DNA of 64,000 bases, taken from positions 71,743 to 135,742 of the forward strand of contig JACCPH010000035.1 in NCBI GenBank assembly GCA_014183095.1, given 5' to 3'. Each line of letters begins with the position of its first letter. Positions within the stretch are counted from its first letter, which is position 1. This document shows, in pieces, positions 33,201-44,074 of this stretch. The notes under the pieces are model-generated. The model ran no database searches. It saw only the letters and a list, made by a program, of their open reading frames with translations, and was not told the DNA's origin. The position numbers and the translations under genes were made by a program. The DNA comes from Harringtonia aguacate (Eukaryota; Ascomycota; Sordariomycetes; Ophiostomatales; Ophiostomataceae).

Positions 33201-36200
33201 TCGCGGTTCAGCGGCGCGATCTCCGCGTCAACCGTCAGCGTCGGGAAGTTGTTGAGGATCCGCGCAATCTTGTAGCCGGCGCTGTGGTTGTGCACCAGGT
33301 TGCCGATCTCCGCCGGCTCCATGTCGCGCAGCGACTCGATCGACGCCACGCCCGCCTTGGCGTCCAGCTGGTTCAGCACCGGCCGCGGCAACTCGAACTG
33401 GTGCAGCGGGTGCTGGTACGGCCACACCCGCCGCTCAATCGCCTTGGCGAGCCCCAGCAGCACCAAGCACTGGTGGCCCCAGCGGCGGTTCAGCGCCATC
33501 ATAAAGACGGCGCGGCAGATGCGGCCGGCCTGCTGCGCCACGTAGTTGAGGTCGTTGACCAGCGCAAAGTCGTCCGGCTGCACCTTGGAGATGTACGACT
33601 GCAGCAGGATGTTCGTCTTGGTGTGCGGCGAGTCCATCGTGCCGCCCGGGTCGCAGGGCGCGCCCTTGTCCTTGAGCTTGGACAGCTCCTTGCTCTCGCT
33701 GTCGCGCGACTGGATGTTGTCGAACTCGCCGCTCATCGAGATCATCTGGAGCACGTCGGCCTCGGTCGCGTGCTTGCGCATCATGCTGTTGAAGAGCTGG
33801 ACGCTCGTGTGCAGGATGTAGTACTGGCTGGCGATGCGGCCGACGTTCTTGCTGCGCAGGTCTTCGCTCGCCTCGTTGTAGACGATCATCTGGCTCTGCT
33901 GCAGCGTGCGGGCCGCCTGCACCGCCAGCTGGCGGCGCCGCTGCACCAGCATGGGGTCGTCGCCCTTCTCGGCCCAGTCGATGCCGTAGGCCATGGGGTT
34001 GCGGCACATGCGCACAAACAGGTACGAGTAGCCGATCCACTGCACGGCCTCGGCGATGGTGGTGACCGTGCCCAGCGAAATCTCCGCATTCAGGTTGTCG
34101 ACCAGCTTGGACGAGAAGCGCGACTCGATGGGCAGCTGCTCCGTCACCGCCGTGAGGTAGTGGTTCAGCTTGTTGTGTGACGTCAGGATCATGCCGATGC
34201 CCGTGTCTTCAAACTGGGGCCGACCGGCACGACCAAAGATCTGGAGCACGTCGAGGATGCCCAGGTCCACAAACTTGCCCTCCGACGCGCTGTACACCTG
34301 CGTGCCCTTGATGACGACCGCCGCCGCCGGCAGGTTGACACCCCATGCCAGCGTCGCCGTGCAGCAGAGCACCCGGAGGACGCCCTCGCCAAACAGCCGC
34401 TCCATGAGGTTGCGGTCTGACCGCGACATGCCGGCGTGGTGGATGCCGAGGCCCTTGGGCAGCAGGTCGCGAAGCTCGCGTGCCTTGCACTGGCTCATCG
34501 AGGCCACCGCCGCCTCGTAGCGGGGGTGTGCGGTAGGGTCAAACAGGTCGAGGCACATGTTGTCGGCGGCCTTTTCGCTCAGCATCTTGGCCGTGGCCAT
34601 GGTGTCTCGTCGCGAGTGGACAAACACCATGACCTGGTGGTCCTGCTCCAGCATTTCGCGCACCTTGTCAAAGGCGACCGTGTCCAGGTTTTCCTTATAT
34701 TCCTTGCCAGGCGCCTTGCCCTTGACGCCGATAAAGTGCTGCTCCAGGGGCACAGGACGGAAGGAGGCGTCAAAGTAGAACAGTCCAGCCATCCGGTTGA
34801 CCTTGAGGAAGTCGGCGACATCGATGTAGTTGGGCAGCGTGGCACTGAGGCCGACGATGCGGATGAGGGACTGCGTGCTCTCGACCTGCCGCTCGGTTCG
34901 GGCGACCAGCGACTCGAGGACGGCGCCGCGCTCGTCGTGTAGCATGTGGACCTCGTCAATGATCAGGAGCCGCACCTTTTGGACCAGCTCCGTGTCGCCC
35001 ACGCCGCGGCGCGTGACGACGTCCCATTTCTCTGGTGTCGTCACGATGATCTGTGTCCGCACAATCTCCGACTTTGTGAGCTGCATGTCGCCTGTGTATT
35101 CCCGACACTGGATGTTCAGCCACGCCAGCCGCTTGCCCAGCTTCTCGGTAATCTCGGCCGCCAACGCCTTCATAGGCGCGACGTAGACAATCTTGAAGTC
35201 TTCGGTGTTGACGGCAAAGTCGCTCACGGAAGGCTCCTCGGCAGGGTTGGGCATGGCGTATTGGCCAATCGTGTGCAGAATCGTCAGCATGGCGGCGTCC
35301 GTTTTGCCCTGCTCTCGTCAGTCTGGCTGTTGCTCGAGCAAGTCGAGAGCTACAGATAAATTGGCAAATACTTACAGCACCTGTCGGAGCGCAGATGAGC
35401 ATGTTCTCGCTTGTTTTGTAGGCCACCGGATACACGAGGCTCTGCATGCGGTTGAGGGCCTTGTAGCCCTGGAACGTGCCTCGACACAGGCCGTCCATCT
35501 CGGCGATCGGGACCAGCCTTTGGCCCGGACCCAGCGTGCCTTTGCGGCCTGCTGGGATAAAGTACTCTGTGTATTTGCTGTACTCTCGCGGGAAGCTGCC
35601 CTCTGGCAGCGCGTATTTCTTCCCGGCAATGCTCAGCGTGTTGCCGGCGTTGTGGGCGCGGTAGACGTGTGGGTATACGGGCTCCCTCGCAGACGCCTCC
35701 GCCAGGAGAGCCGTCTTGTGCTTGAAGTCCTTTTGTCGGAGGAGCTCGTTTTGCTGTGCCTTTGTCAGGAGGCGCTGGCCGCCCACAGAGATGTCTGGCT
35801 CATCCTCTTCCACGACCGCCGCCTCGGCCGCGGCCGCTGCCGCCGCGACAATGTCGTCGCGGTGGGTGAGCAGCTCGGTGACAAACTCCAGATCGTCATA
35901 GCCGATCAGGTCTGTCAGCTGTGACTGCAGCTGCTCCTCTGATCCGGACGACTGGAGCACGTCCATGATCTGGACGGCGAGCACTCCCGCCGGCGCAGAC
36001 GAGGCCTGGCTGCTAGACACGGTCAGACACCGGTTCTCCAGCCACGTCGGGCTGTACGGAATCTCGCTTCCAGAAGCAGCAAAGTGGTCATCTTCGCCGT
36101 TGGCTAGACCGAGCTCTTCCAGCTCGCTATCAGAGATGAAATCCCACACATCCTGGCCGGCGCTGCCGCTGCCGGAGCTGTAGTAGCCGTTGTCGGCATC

Positions 36201-36332
36201 GTCTGAATCGTCGTATTCTGCCAGGTCGCTGAGATCTGACGTCGACGGCAGCTTAAGCTGCGCAACAGCCGCCTTCATGGCGGCGGCTTGTTGTCGCCAC
36301 TGCTCCTCTGGGGAGCTGTCTAAAGATGCCAT
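29993..36332 (-). CDS. SLH1: Ski2-like helicase SLH1 (ASCC3 homologue), RQT subunit
   Basis: Large RNA helicase of the ribosome-quality-control trigger complex, which splits collided ribosomes. Exons: 36332-35376 and 35308-29993 (2090 aa); the one intron (35309-35375) falls inside the first P-loop, between GA and GKT of APTGAGKT. The acidic N-terminal region (1-200) is family-like. Cassette 1 has APTGAGKT (about 315-322), TTPEKWD and DEVH (about 437-440); cassette 2 has GSPTGSGKT (about 1170) and DEIH (about 1282). Each is followed by a Sec63-type region. DEVH/DEIH and an intact second P-loop fit Slh1/ASCC3 and not Brr2. Unusual: the C-terminal Sec63 unit contains a Gly/Lys then Asn/Asp/Gly insertion (about 1822-1860) and a poly-Gly to Arg/Gly insertion (about 1965-2025). 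Confidence 0.93.
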
Positions 36333-37202
36333 ATTGGTGAATGTGTGTGTGTGGGAGAAAAAAAATTGCAGGAGGGGTTTGAATGAACTGAGAAGAGTAG
36401 GTAGGCCTCTCAGAGGCGTAGAATCGTATGCAAAAGTCTATGGTCTTGTTGTCCCATCCTCTCGTTTGTCCACTATCTCCTTCTGCCCTTTTTGGCTGCT
36501 TGGCCTTTTTGACCTCCAGCAAATATTATTACGGGATGCCGTCGGGAGTCATCCGGGACTAAAAATGGCAGCCACGATGGAGGGGCAAGATATTAGTTCC
36601 AGGCAGATAGTGGAGCTTGCGTAGTCAGCTACGAGTACGAGTACAGGACCTTCGTTCCCTATGCAATAGCAAGTCAACAGGCCATCCTCCAGTGCGACTC
36701 GCTGCGACTGCCTGGAGGCCCGCCCCATGAGGAAAAACCACCGCAACTCTATGCGCCCAGCAGCCTCTCATCCTGGCAAGATCTGGCCGTTCGCTCGTTC
36801 ATCTGTCTTGGCCACCTAGGCTGCCAGCAAGTGGTCTGGGCGGCCAATGGCAGGGGGGGGAGGGGGGCAGAGAGCAGGTCAGAAAACCGTTTTAGTGGGT
36901 GGGGCCACCACGCGTCTCGGAAACGCCCCTAAAATTAATGAGCGTAAATTACTCTCGGTAGTGTTCTATGCTCCACCACAGCAGGGGAGAAAGGAGACGT
37001 GTTTTCTGCGCGCATCGACTTGAAAGCTTGTTCTTCACGACTGGACAAATACTACGAGGCTTCCACTTTTGCGTCACCAGCCGCCTCCACGCCCTAGTTC
37101 CAACCCGACCGTTCCATTCCACGTTTCAGGTCTGCTGCCCCATTCTCCTCGCCATCCCATCGCCTGCTTCGACAGAAAACCGACCCTTTCCGAATCGCCA
37201 AA
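36333..37202. other. Divergent promoter region, SLH1 / GOT1
   Basis: About 870 bp. Two overlapping TACGAGTA octamers (36631-36638, 36637-36644) sit about 300 bp upstream of SLH1. G-runs occur near 36852-36865. No gene seen. Confidence 0.6.
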
Positions 37203-37988
37203 ATGCCGTCCATGTGGCTATCCGATACCCAAAGTGCGTCCCACGTCGCTGTCCGTGCCGGGTGATCCGCCCGGCATGCGATACGGCGCCAGCCTTGTCT
37301 GCGGTGCGCAGCCTTTTGTCCATGACTGCTAACAAGTTTCTCTTTGTGCCGAGCAGAGATTGGGGTGGCTTTTTGCACCGGTGGTAAGTGGTCGCATGCG
37401 CAAAGCTCCCCATGCGGGCGCATCTTGTAGAATGCTAATCGCCTTCTCAGGGGGTTTCTTCCTCATCGCCGGCGTGATGCTCTTCTTTGATCGGGCCATG
37501 TGAGTCGCCAATCGCCAATTTCTATCTAATCTAGTCCCTGCGACTGACCTGTTCTTCCTTTCCGCAGGCTTGCCATGGGCAATGTAAGCGCAGCTGCCGG
37601 ACGAGCTGGCGCATGCCGTTGCCGTCTCCGTCCCGCCTCGACTTCCTACCGGCTTTCATCGCGCTAACCACTTGTGCTCGCCCCATTCCAGATTCTCTTC
37701 CTCATCGGTCTCACCATCATCATCGGCCCCCAGAAGACCCTCCTCTTCTTTGCGCGGAAACAAAAGGCCAAGGGCACAGCTGCCTTCTTCGGCGGCCTGC
37801 TGCTGATCTTGATGCGGTGGCCATTGATCGGCTTCCTGGTGGAGCTGTATGGCATCATGGTGCTGTTTGGCGACTTTCTGGGCACCATCGCAGCATTTGC
37901 GCGCAACGTGCTGGTGGTCGGGCCCTACATTGGCATCGCGGTCGACCGCCTCGGCCTGGGCCAGCGGAATGCGGACCTGCCCGTATGA
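37203..37988 (+). CDS. GOT1: Golgi transport protein Got1
   Basis: Small tetraspan membrane protein acting in ER-to-Golgi vesicle traffic. Five exons: 37203-37233, 37357-37383 (27 nt), 37451-37499, 37568-37583 (16 nt) and 37692-37988, giving 139 aa, close to the yeast length. The spliced order WLSDTQKIGVAFCTGGGFF, LIAGVMLFFDRAMLAMGNILFL and GLTIIIGPQKTLLFFARKQK matches the family, as does LMRWPLIGFLVELYG. All introns are 67-123 nt with GT-AG ends, and intron 1 has a GCTAAC branch. The micro-exons are certain because the conserved protein needs them. The last exon alone would miss the first membrane span. Confidence 0.93.
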
Positions 37989-38727
37989 GGAGCATGCGCA
38001 GACCAAGGCGTAAAGAAGAGCACTAGGAGGACTAGATGGAAGAGCCGTGTGTTTTGGCCGTGCTGGATGGCCGATAGCACGTCGAAGATGGCATATCTGT
38101 CGCAAACGAGAAGGGTCTCGGAGGGCGTGCAGGCAAGACAAGCTGGTCTGCAATGGCAAATATGCTGTCCTCCGTCGTTCCGTGTACACTATAGATAGGG
38201 TTTGGGTGAGCGACTTTCGGCGTTGACTGAGGAACAAAGGGAAACCATGTATACCCGGCTTGAAGGAACGGGGTTCTTGTGTATCTTTTAGGTATCTGGC
38301 AGATTTGCTGCCCGAGTCTTGGATGTAAATGGACAGGATGCAGGCAATTCGTATAAGAAGGGTGTTCAGGCTAGAAAATGAGACGTGAATGAGACAAGAT
38401 CGTCTCCCAAGATTGTTCTAAAATGTGAAGGCAAAAAGCAACGTCTGTAATCCGGATCCTATGTGTTCCGTCATCACCATCTTCTAAACGCACTGGCGGT
38501 ATTTGTCGACGGGGTCATTTTCAAAAAAAAAAATTCCACGGCGATCTTGCCACTTCCTCCGACTGAATACTGTCGTCATCATCACCCCCCCTCCCCCCTA
38601 TCCCCCTATTCTCCCCCACTCGGCGGCGTTCGCGGCGGAGAGCGCATCCGGTCTTCCACTGTTTTGTGTTTTGTTTGTTGTTTCTGCTCACACGTCTCGC
38701 CTTCTCTCCTACTCCTAGCCTCTCCTC
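37989..38727. other. Convergent 3' region, GOT1 / profilin
   Basis: About 740 bp between gene ends, with an A-run (38523-38532) and a C/T-rich stretch at about 38585-38620. No gene seen. Confidence 0.6.
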
Positions 38728-39486
38728 CTAGTATCCGGACTTGCGGAGATAGTCAGCTAGGGCCTCCACCGTTGCCCGTGCATTACCGGGCTGTGCGTTC
38801 TCGCCGTAGTGGCCGACGACGATGGCCTGCTTGGTCTTGGCGATGGCGACGCCGAGCTTGCCCTGTGGTTGCTGTCAGCCACGTCTGTGCTTGTGCTCCT
38901 TTGCTAGCCAGTTTCGCACTGCCTACCTTCCGGATCATCACAATGCTGTCTTCGGGGCTGATGATCGTCGCCACATATCGCTCGTCCGCCACGTGGATGC
39001 CGTCGCTGTACGCCTTGTCGGTGACATCAGACTTGCCCTCGAAGATAGCAGCAATGTTCTTCAGCTCGTCGGGCTTGATCTGGCGTGGAAAACTTGTGAG
39101 AAGCAATTCATCCAAAATCAACAACAGGTATAGGGAATATGTACGGTAAAGCCAGCAGAGGTGGCCCAGACGCTGTCGCCGGCAGCGCTGATGATGGCAG
39201 CCTTGTCGATGTGGCCGCTGCCAACGAGACTAGTGCAGAGTTAGAACGGCCGTCTGTGCAAGGTATTCCACGTCCCATCTTCGGAGTCGGTGAATCGGAA
39301 AAAGAAGCTCGGCGGGGTGGGAGGCACATGTCGGCCAAGGCCGCACCGCTGCGGCAAGGAGAGTATTACCTCGAGTCGATATACCCTACAAACAAGACCG
39401 CCAGTTAGCTCTCAACTGAAGCTAGGGACAGAGAACGACTGCCAGGGTTCAGCCGGCTCCCATGGCTCCTCACCTTGCCAGGACAT
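38728..39486 (-). CDS. PFY1: Profilin
   Basis: Actin-monomer and poly-proline binding protein that feeds formin-driven actin assembly. Five exons: 39486-39474 (13 nt), 39385-39370 (16 nt), 39229-39145, 39079-38927 and 38862-38728, giving 133 aa. The spliced start MSWQGYIDSSLVGSGHIDKA is the classical profilin N-terminus, whose Trp and Tyr contact poly-Pro. AAGDSVWATSAGF, VADERYVATI, KTKQAIVVGHYGE and the terminal DYLRKSGY complete the fold. The tiny first exons are needed to make MSWQGYIDS. Introns are 64-140 nt. Confidence 0.94.
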
Positions 39487-40821
39487 CTTGTAGGTGTGCG
39501 CTGTTTGTCGCTTTAGGACCAAAGGAGAGAAGAATGTGCCGGGAAAGAAAAGAAGAGAGAAAAACTGTGGAGTCACGGGTTGCAGTCGTAGAGAGAGACT
39601 GCAGAGTCGTATGTGGCAGGAAATGCTTTGAAGATCAAAACAAACGTGTGACACTTGGGTCGTTTGAAGGAACAAGTGCGGACAGGTGAGGGAAAGTGGG
39701 ATGGGAAAGAAGGGAAAGAGGGGTAGCGCCAAAAAGTGTCAATAGACGGAAGCTTCAGGCAGCATTGTCGGCCCCGCTAGCAGCTGGAGCTTCTAGCCGG
39801 CGCGTTTCGGGAGATGAGTCAGTTGCTCATCGCAATTTACTAGGCGGTCATTGACGGGGGCGTTTTGGCAGGCATCACTATCTGCACCCGTACGCAGCTG
39901 CTCGGCATCGCCAAAGCTCGCAATCTTGAGTTTCCAGATGCCTACCCCGCAACGAATGTCCACATATACGGTGTGCGAATATCGTTGCAGCCGTCGATGC
40001 TTGTACGATCGACACGTGACAACACGGGCAAAACGTCCGCTGGACAGCAAGATCTCGCCATGGCTGCGGCTGGTTCCAAGGGACATGTTAGGCGGGCAGA
40101 GCTTCTGAAACGGGCGCTGTCCTTCAGCTCGTCCAGCATGACAGCGTCCATGCGTTGGGACCGCACCTGGGTTAACTTACCAGAAAAGCGCTTTGATTTC
40201 CTGCGTAATTCGTAGGTGACAGCAGCTCCACGATAATGCAAGGAGATGCACGACTTATCGCCATAATGCGCTGCTTACGGTGTTCGATAGACAACCTTGC
40301 TATTATTCATGCTCGTCATCTGGAGAGGCGCTGTAAGATGCCTTAGACCATCCAATGGTAGAATCGCGACAGGTAGTGGTTGAAGATTACATAATCACTG
40401 TGGCTTGAATTTCAACCCTTGAGCTTCCGGCAAGACGACGACGAAGAAGCACGACTCAGCTTTGTGACCTGACGACAACGTTCAGGGCGGCCAACCGACC
40501 ATAATTATCCGGCTGTGCTGCAATTGCCACTGCGCATTCGGCCTCCTATCTCGCGACTTCTTACCTGGGACGCCACCGCGAATCATTCGGGGCCACGCCG
40601 AACAAAGTCGCCAGAAGATCCTCGGCGAAACGATGCGCCCGGCGCAACGATAGCAGAAAGGCCCACAATCATATGCAGGCGTCCTGTCGCGTTTGAGCGG
40701 CTCTTGAGACCTCGATAGAACGCATCTGTTGCTCTAAAACGCGACTTCTGTCTCATCCCGGCCTCGACTCCGTCCGTGAACACGCCATTTTCTGCCTCGA
40801 GCAGAGCCCTCACCTCCCGCC
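39487..40821. other. Divergent promoter region, profilin / ARP5
   Basis: About 1.3 kb. Overlapping frames of 85-116 codons on both strands at 39850-40240 look like chance. No recognisable sites beyond AT-rich stretches. Confidence 0.55.
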
Positions 40822-43402
40822 ATGGCGCCCATGGCTATCGATGTTGTCGAGCCTCTCCCTCGGCGCGAAGCCTGGAAACTCCTCCCGCAGCCGGACATCC
40901 ACCCTGTCAAAGACATCCATTTTGACAAGTTCATACCACCACAGACCGAAGGCTATGAGGCGGCCAAGGCGCGGCCAGAGGGCGACGCCGTGATTGTTAT
41001 TGACAATGGTATGCTTCTTCGGCTTGTGCATGCATTCTCGGGAACTTCTGATCTCAACTGACACCTCTTGCGCAGGATCGTCGGCCGTTCGTGCTGGCTG
41101 GTCGTTCGACAACGAGCCCCGATTTATCGTCCCGCCCATCATGGCCAAGTACCGCGACCGCAAGCTTGGCAAGACGTTTTCTTTTGTCGGGTCAGACTGC
41201 TATGCGGACACAGCTGCGCGAGGCCACGTTCGCAATGCCTTTGAGGCTGGCACGGGCGTCGTGTGCAACTGGGATGTCATGGAGCACGTCCTCGACTACA
41301 CGTTTATCAAGCTCGGCCTGAACGGTGTTGAGGGGGCTGTCGACAAGCCTGTTGTGCTCACCGAGACCGTGGCCAACCTCGCCTACTCGCGAAAGAGTAT
41401 GTAAAATATCCCTCCCTCTTGTTGCCTACCAGCGCGCCTGTTCTAACCGTCTCCCGATAGCCATGACGGAAGTCATCTTTGAGTGCTACGGCGCCCCCTC
41501 TCTTGCCTACGGCATCGACTCCCTCTTCTCCTACCACCACAACAAGGGCGAGACCGGCCTTGTGGTCTCGTCTTCGTACAGCGCCACCCACGTCATCCCC
41601 GTCTACCACTCCAAGGCGGTCTTGTCGCAGGCCATCCGGCTGAACTGGGGCGGTTCCCACGCGTCAGAGTATCTGCTGAAGCTGGTCCGGCTCAAGTACC
41701 GCGACTATCTCAGCAGCAACCTCAAGCTGTCCCCGTCGCAGGCCGAGTTCTGGCTCCGGGACTTTTGCTACGTATCCAAGGACTACAACAGCGAGCTGAG
41801 CACATATCTCGAGTGGACGGGCCTCGAGGACCGCGAACGCATTGTGCAGTATCCGTACACAGAAGAGATTGTCGTGCAGAAGACGGAAGAGGAGCTGGCC
41901 AAGATTGCCGAGCGCAAGAAGGAGAGCGGACGGCGGCTGCAGGAGCAGGCGGCCAAGATGCGGCTAGAGCGGCTGATGAAGAAGGAGCGCGAGCTCGAGT
42001 ACTACAAGAGCATTCAGCAGCAGATTGCAGAGCAGCCCAAGAAGGAGCTGAAGCGGCTGCTGGACGAGGCGGAGATGAAGGACGAGGCAGCACTGGAGCG
42101 GCAGGTCAAGGACTTGGAGCGGTCGATCCGACGAGCGCGCCAAAAGGACCTGGGCGGCGAGCTGGAAGAAGAGAACGAGGCGCCCGACTTCTCGCTGCTG
42201 GATGTGCCGGACGACCAGCTGGACGACGCGGGCATCAAGGCGAAGCGACACCAGCGGCTGCTCAAGTCGAACCACGACGCGCGGGCGCGCGCCAAGGCGG
42301 AGAAGGAGGCGGAGAAGGCGCGCATTGCGGAGGAGGCGCGGCTGGACGAGGAGCGGCGCACCAACGACCTGGAAGGGTGGCTGGCGGAGAAGCGGACGGC
42401 GCGGCTCAGCGCGCTGGCCAAGATCAAGGAGCGCGAGCGGCTGTCCAAGGATATGGGCAACCGCAAGAACCTGGCGTCGTACATCCGCATGAAGAACATT
42501 GCAAACCTGGCGAGCGACAGCCCCTCGGGGTCCGGTGGGGGGTCCGGCGGGCGGAAGCGGCGGCGGGGCGGCGGTGGCGGCGGTGGCGGCGCCGACGACG
42601 ACGATTTTGGCGCCGACGACGCCGACTGGGGCGTCTACCGCGACATTGCCATGAACCGCGACGGCGACAGCGACGACGAGGAGCGCGAGGAGAACCCGGA
42701 CACGGCGCTCAAGGGCCTCGAGCAGCTGCTGCTGCAGTACGACCCGGACTTTACCTACGAGCACACGCGCGAGGCCCAGGACGAGTGGAGCAAGAAGCTC
42801 ATGCACGCCTTTGAGCGCGGCCCGCGGCCCTTTGACGCCGACAGCCCGGCCGAGCGCCACCAGGTCCACCTCAACGTCGAGCGCATCCGCGTGCCCGAGG
42901 TCGTCTTCCAGCCGAGCGCCATTGCCGGACTCGACCAGGCGGGACTCGTCGAGATCGCCGGCGACATCCTCACCCAGCGCCTCACCGGCCTCGCCGGCAT
43001 CAACCGCGACGACTTTTTGCGTGACGTCTTTCTCACCGGCGGCCTCACCCTCTTCCCCAACTTTGACGTCCGCCTCTACACCGGCCTCCAGGCCCTGCTG
43101 CCCGCCGGCTCCCCGCTGCACCTGCGGCGTGCCGGCGACGCGCTGGGCGACGCCTGGCGCGGTGCGGCGAAATGGGCCGGGTCGGCCACGTGGAAGGCGG
43201 CCGCGGTGACCAAGGCGGAATACCAAGAAAAGGGGTCCGAGTACTTCAAGGTGAGCAGCAGCGTTCTCGAGAAGCAATGCGGCGTTTTTTTTCATCTTTT
43301 TTTTCATCTTTTCTTTTTTGCTCTTTCTTTCGTTTTGGTTTGTTTTTCTTCACGGTTCACTAACAGCTACAGGAGCACGACATGGGCAACGCGTTCTCGT
43401 AA
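40822..43402 (+). CDS. ARP5: Actin-related protein 5, INO80 remodeller subunit
   Basis: Nuclear actin-related protein that couples the INO80 ATPase to nucleosome sliding. Exons: 40822-41008, 41076-41396, 41461-43250, 43373-43402 (775 aa). Actin-fold features: VIDNGSSAVRAGW (nucleotide loop 1), FECYGAPSLAYGIDSLFSY and the C-terminal GLVEIAGDILTQRL then DVFLTGGLTLFPNFDVRL. As in other Arp5 proteins, a long charged coiled coil (about 250-500, ERKKESGRRLQEQ type) is inserted in the actin fold. A Gly/Arg then Asp tract (about 528-560) follows. The last exon encodes only EHDMGNAFS. Intron 3 ends with two in-frame acceptors (after 43366 and 43372), which would differ by Leu-Gln; the second has more room after the CTAAC branch. 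Confidence 0.93.
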
Positions 43403-44074
43403 GTGTGCAAGAAAAAAAAGAGAGCAGAGTTTTGGTCGGCTGGCGTTTGTGTTGGTGAAAGGAAGGGTGTTGTTTTCGGGACAATTCTTGTATTGCAATG
43501 CTAGTAGTAAGATACGTATCCAAACAAAAAATGCATTGGAGAAAAGCCACCGCAGAATCACACACACGTCACGTCCCTGCGGACGAGAAAGAAGGACGAA
43601 GGAGAGAAGCAGAGACAAGCCGTGGCCTGGTGACAGGCCGCCCGGCTGTGAGCCCGAGAACGCCAGCAGATCATGAAAAAAAAGAAGAGACGTCTTTTTT
43701 GGTTAGAAATAAATGAAAAAGAGCGAGAGAGAAAGCAGATATTGCTGTGCACATTCAGTCGACCCGGTGCAAACGAAAAAAAAGGGGGGGAAAGAAATTC
43801 CAAATCAAAGCACAGAGACAAGTGTCTCCTGTAACGCCGCCCATTTCCCCCTTAGCCTTTGGGCTTCAACCGCAGCATGAACAAGAAAAGTACAAACGAC
43901 AGATTACAAAACAACGGTAACAGTTCCCACAGCCGTTCACCTTGCAAACAACGCGACGGGCCTCGCGTACGCACGCAAGGCTAACGCAGAACATGAATGA
44001 AGAAACGAAAATAAAAGGCCAAATTTAATCACACACACACGCACAAAGTCATCTCATGCAAACAAAGCGGCGCG
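43403..44074. other. Convergent 3' region, ARP5 / kapC
   Basis: About 670 bp of A-rich presumed 3' UTR sequence between two stops. No gene seen. Confidence 0.6.

Noticed and set aside
31040..34180. A 1046-codon plus-strand open frame
   Set aside because: It lies wholly opposite SLH1, is Arg/His/Gln/Val-rich and has no domain. GC-rich third positions of SLH1 suppress stops on the other strand.
29993..36332. Identification of the large helicase as Brr2
   Set aside because: The cassettes carry DEVH and DEIH and an intact second P-loop, as in Slh1/ASCC3; Brr2 has a degenerate second cassette.
39850..40241. Overlapping 85-116-codon frames in the profilin/ARP5 promoter
   Set aside because: They occur on both strands with no consistent composition, start context or known motif.
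41964..43307. A 447-codon minus-strand open frame
   Set aside because: Antisense to ARP5 exon 3, which has clear actin-fold motifs on the other strand.
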